From contig JANYGI010000114.1 in assembly GCA_025362495.1 (NCBI GenBank), positions 62,001 through 126,000 on the forward strand: a stretch of 64,000 nucleotides of DNA. The letters are read 5' to 3'. Shown piece after piece: positions 60,387-64,000 of this stretch. The notes beneath the pieces were generated by a model. The model ran no database searches. It worked only from the letters and a program-made list of their open reading frames with translations, and was not told the DNA's origin. This DNA comes from Byssovorax sp. Lineage in GTDB: Bacteria; Myxococcota_A; Polyangia; Polyangiales; Polyangiaceae. Within the stretch, counting starts at the first letter, position 1, and each line of letters starts with the position of its first letter. The position numbers were made by a program, and so were the translations under genes.

Positions 60387-61823
60387 ATGGCCCAGGACAC
60401 ACGAAAAGATCCGCGAGCAAAGGTGCTCAGCATGACCGTTCGCTACAAGAGCGCGACGGTCGATGAGTTCATCGAGCACCACTCGCACGACGTGAGCCGC
60501 GGCGGCATCTTCATCAAGACCCCGTCGCCTTTCCCGCCCGGCACGCTGCTCAAATTCGAGATTCGAATCCAGGATGAGCAGTCGGTTCTCGCCGGTGTCG
60601 GTCGCGTCGTCTGGAAGCGCGATGCCGGGGAGACCGGCACCGAGTCGCCCGCCGGCATGGGCGTGAAGTTCATCAAGATCGACGACAAGTCCAAGGGCCT
60701 GATCCAGCGCCTCGTCGAGTCGCAACCGGAAGGCACCGCGTCGGCATTCGAGGCGGGCAAGGACGGCAGCGGCGCGAGCAGCGACGACGTCGCCTCGGAC
60801 GACGCGACGAAGAAGATCGAGACGCCCGGCGCGGCCGGCGCCGTTAAGGCGCCGCAGAAGCGCGCCTCGACGATGCTCGGTCTCGGCTCGATCGGCGGCT
60901 CCTCGAAGACCGACGACAAGAAGGAATCGGCCGCCGACGCGCACGCCGCGAAGGACGGCGGCTTCTTCCCGCGCACGAACCCCGAGAAGGAAATGCCGCC
61001 GCCGGAAGAGCGGACGGTGATGAAGCAGGCCGCCGAGCTGCTCAAGCAAGCGCTCGCCGAGGCCGGCGGATCGCTCGACGATCTCAAGGATCTCCAGGCG
61101 CCCACGAAGGAAGAGCCGAAGCCCGCCGCCAAGGAAGAGCCCGCGAAGGAGCTCGAGGCGAAGGCCGAAGCGAAGAAGGAAAACGAGGCTGAAGCGAAGG
61201 CCGACGCCAAGGTCGAGGCGGTCGCCGTGGCCGTCGCCGCTGTCGCCAAGGCAGCGACGAAGGACGAGGAGCCCGCGAAGCCCAAGGCCAAGGACGACGC
61301 TCCGAAGGCCAAGCCCGCCGAGAAGACGAAGCCCGCCGCCGAGGAGCGCGCCGTCGCCGCGAAGCCCGCGCCCAAGCCCCTGATGCAGGAGCCGGAGGAG
61401 AGCGGCGGCAGCGGGAAAATGCTGACGATCTTGCTCGTCGTGGCCGGCCTCGGCGCGGCCGCGTGGCTGCTGTTCGGCCGCACCGACGCGGGCTCGTCCT
61501 CGGGCGCGACGCCCGACACGACGACCGCGCCCACGGCGGCGATGACGGCGAAGCCGATGCCGACGATGACGGCTGCGCCCGTCCCGACGATGACGGCGAC
61601 CCCGACGCCGACGATGACGGCGACCGCTGCGGCGAGCGCCTCGGCCGCGCCCAGCGCGAGCGCCGCGACGACCGCCAAGGCCACCGCAGCTCCGGAGGCG
61701 CCGAAGCCGCCGCCGGTCGTCACGGCCGCGCCGAAGCCGCCGGTCGTCGCTCCGCCGCCCGCCGGCGACAAGCCGAAGCCGCCGCCCGTCAAGACCAAGC
61801 CGGTCGACGATCCCTACGGCTGA
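60387..61823 (+). CDS. PilZ-like (TIGR02266-type) protein with Lys/Ala/Glu-rich region and one membrane segment
   Basis: 478 residues. The N-terminal 110 residues form a PilZ-like domain of the Myxococcus paralogous type: RAKVLSMTVRYKS, then HDVSRGGIFIKTPSPFPPGT and a final GMGVKFIKI. A long charged region (about 115-345) rich in Lys, Ala, Glu and Pro looks disordered. A membrane segment (about 352-370, TILLVVAGLGAAAWLLF) is followed by an Ala/Pro/Thr tail with repeated PTMTA units. The topology puts the sensor inside and the tail outside. The PilZ-like domain may sense c-di-GMP. A strong terminator follows. Confidence 0.8.
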   Translation: MAQDTRKDPRAKVLSMTVRYKSATVDEFIEHHSHDVSRGGIFIKTPSPFPPGTLLKFEIRIQDEQSVLAGVGRVVWKRDAGETGTESPAGMGVKFIKIDDKSKGLIQRLVESQPEGTASAFEAGKDGSGASSDDVASDDATKKIETPGAAGAVKAPQKRASTMLGLGSIGGSSKTDDKKESAADAHAAKDGGFFPRTNPEKEMPPPEERTVMKQAAELLKQALAEAGGSLDDLKDLQAPTKEEPKPAAKEEPAKELEAKAEAKKENEAEAKADAKVEAVAVAVAAVAKAATKDEEPAKPKAKDDAPKAKPAEKTKPAAEERAVAAKPAPKPLMQEPEESGGSGKMLTILLVVAGLGAAAWLLFGRTDAGSSSGATPDTTTAPTAAMTAKPMPTMTAAPVPTMTATPTPTMTATAAASASAAPSASAATTAKATAAPEAPKPPPVVTAAPKPPVVAPPPAGDKPKPPPVKTKPVDDPYG

Positions 61824-61846
61824 TCGGCCGCAGCGTCCCTGACGCG

Positions 61847-61884
61847 AACGGGGCAGGTGCAACGCCTGCCCCGTTTTCTTTTTT
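61847..61884 (+). terminator. Rho-independent terminator
   Basis: AACGGGGCAGG (61847-61857) and CCTGCCCCGTT (61865-61875) form a perfect 11-base stem around TGCAACG, followed by TTTTCTTTTTT. It ends the PilZ-like gene and lies before the convergent Nudix gene. Confidence 0.92.
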
Positions 61885-61956
61885 GTTCGACGCCGGTCGC
61901 CGTCGTTGCCCGCTGGATCACGGTGGGCAACACCGGGATCCACGCGGAGCCATCGT

Positions 61957-62562
61957 TCACGGCGCGTGCGTCGCGAGGCGCTCGGCCAGCGCGGCGAGGA
62001 TCGCCGCCGTCGCGCCCCACACGATCTCCCCCTCGATGCGGTAGGCGCGCACCAGGCGGCGGAGCGACTCGATCGGGATCAGCTCGACGAGGCCGGCGTC
62101 GCGGAACGTCGCGAAGGGCGCCGAGAAGAGGCGGCTGACCTCGAACGGGTTGATCACCGGCTCGAACGGCGCGTGGATCCAGCCGACGACGGGCGTGATC
62201 ACGTAGCCGGTCCCCGTCACGAGATCGTCGGCCTCGCCCAGGATCTCGACCGCGGCGCGCGGGAGGCCGATTTCTTCCTCGGCCTCGCGGAGGGCCGTGG
62301 TGATCAGATCGGGATCCTCGGCGTCGCGCTTGCCGCCGGGGAGCGCGACCTGGCCGCTGTGGGAGCGCAGCGCCTCGGGGCGCAGGACGAGCCAGACGTG
62401 CGGCACGCCGCTCGGGCCGGGGAAGAGGGCCACCAGCACCGCGGCGGCCCTGGCGCCGGGCGCCTCGCGCCGCAGCGGGGCGCGCGCGGCGAGGGCCGCC
62501 CGCAGCGCTCCGGTGAAGAGCTGCGTCCGCGCGTCGTGGGGGCTCTCGGCGCCAGCGTTCAC
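61957..62562 (-). CDS. Nudix hydrolase, CoA pyrophosphatase type
   Basis: 201 residues. The Nudix box spans 76-100: GGKRDAE, then LREAEEEIGL, with the metal-binding Glu residues present. Directly before it, LRPEALRSHSGQVALPGG matches the UPF0035/NudL signature of enzymes that split coenzyme A or its derivatives into phosphopantetheine and 3',5'-ADP. No membrane segment is seen. It is probably a housekeeping enzyme of CoA turnover. ATG 62562 gives the expected length. It is divergent from the kinase gene with 65 bases between. Confidence 0.88.
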   Translation of the reverse strand: MNAGAESPHDARTQLFTGALRAALAARAPLRREAPGARAAAVLVALFPGPSGVPHVWLVLRPEALRSHSGQVALPGGKRDAEDPDLITTALREAEEEIGLPRAAVEILGEADDLVTGTGYVITPVVGWIHAPFEPVINPFEVSRLFSAPFATFRDAGLVELIPIESLRRLVRAYRIEGEIVWGATAAILAALAERLATHAP

Positions 62563-62627
62563 CGCGGTGCGATAGCACGAGATCGCGCGTGGTTGGCGGC
62601 GCGCGCGCCGTGTAGGATCCCGGCGCG

Positions 62628-64000
<1,373 letters not shown>

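Overview
The window is high-GC, gene-dense DNA from a myxobacterium, most likely of the Sorangium/Polyangium side of the group. Three observations point there. Many lipoproteins carry cysteine-rich or thrombospondin-like repeats typical of Myxococcota. Hanks-type Ser/Thr kinases, FHA, PilZ and long TPR proteins sit next to a type IV pilus ATPase pair. A large NRPS gene lies among housekeeping genes. I see no rRNA, insertion sequence, phage gene or CRISPR array. The assignment rests on gene content and style only.

Layout. 1-4.6 kb: a cut ABC-F ATPase, an RND/MMPL exporter and a zincin lipoprotein. 4.9-7.0 kb: a compact RiPP-type operon with a small lipobox-bearing, cysteine/lysine-rich precursor, a DUF692 (MNIO) enzyme and a DUF2063 partner, i.e. 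a bufferin-like copper-handling system. 7.0-14.2 kb: YjbQ, a PlsC acyltransferase, surface lipoproteins, an SGNH hydrolase, an M50 protease with a helical-repeat tail, dUTPase and an S1 protein. 14.4 kb: tRNA-Lys(UUU). 14.5-28.4 kb: a minus-strand block with an Eis-like acetyltransferase, a benzoate-CoA-ligase-type enzyme, a Maf/YceF pyrophosphatase and a 10.4-kb three-module NRPS. The NRPS is C-A-T-C-A-T-C-A-T-TE, with a cysteine in place of the usual TE serine and an aberrant second A domain.

28.7-46.9 kb: a probably non-catalytic SDR, a second acyltransferase, a 1758-residue TPR protein, DUF2804, P5C dehydrogenase, a PPC-type lipoprotein, an M3 oligopeptidase lipoprotein and a TPR protein with a degenerate caspase-like head. 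47.0-48.9 kb: a candidate small RNA followed by three similar small cysteine-rich lipoproteins. 48.9-51.4 kb: an overlapping kinase/FHA pair. 51.6-55.3 kb: pilB, pilT, then lexA, which appears leaderless. 55.6-59.0 kb: an envelope operon of DUF4398 lipoprotein, OmpA with calcium-type repeats and an outer-membrane barrel. 59.1-64 kb: a small membrane protein, two PilZ-type proteins, a CoA-pyrophosphatase Nudix enzyme and a kinase cut by the window edge.

The two places most likely to hold new biology are the bufferin-like operon, whose precursor looks like a membrane-anchored lipoprotein with two 14-residue cysteine repeats, and the NRPS locus, where an aryl-CoA ligase, an N-terminal condensation domain without a loading module, an unusual A2 domain and a Cys-type thioesterase suggest an unfamiliar N-acyl tripeptide.
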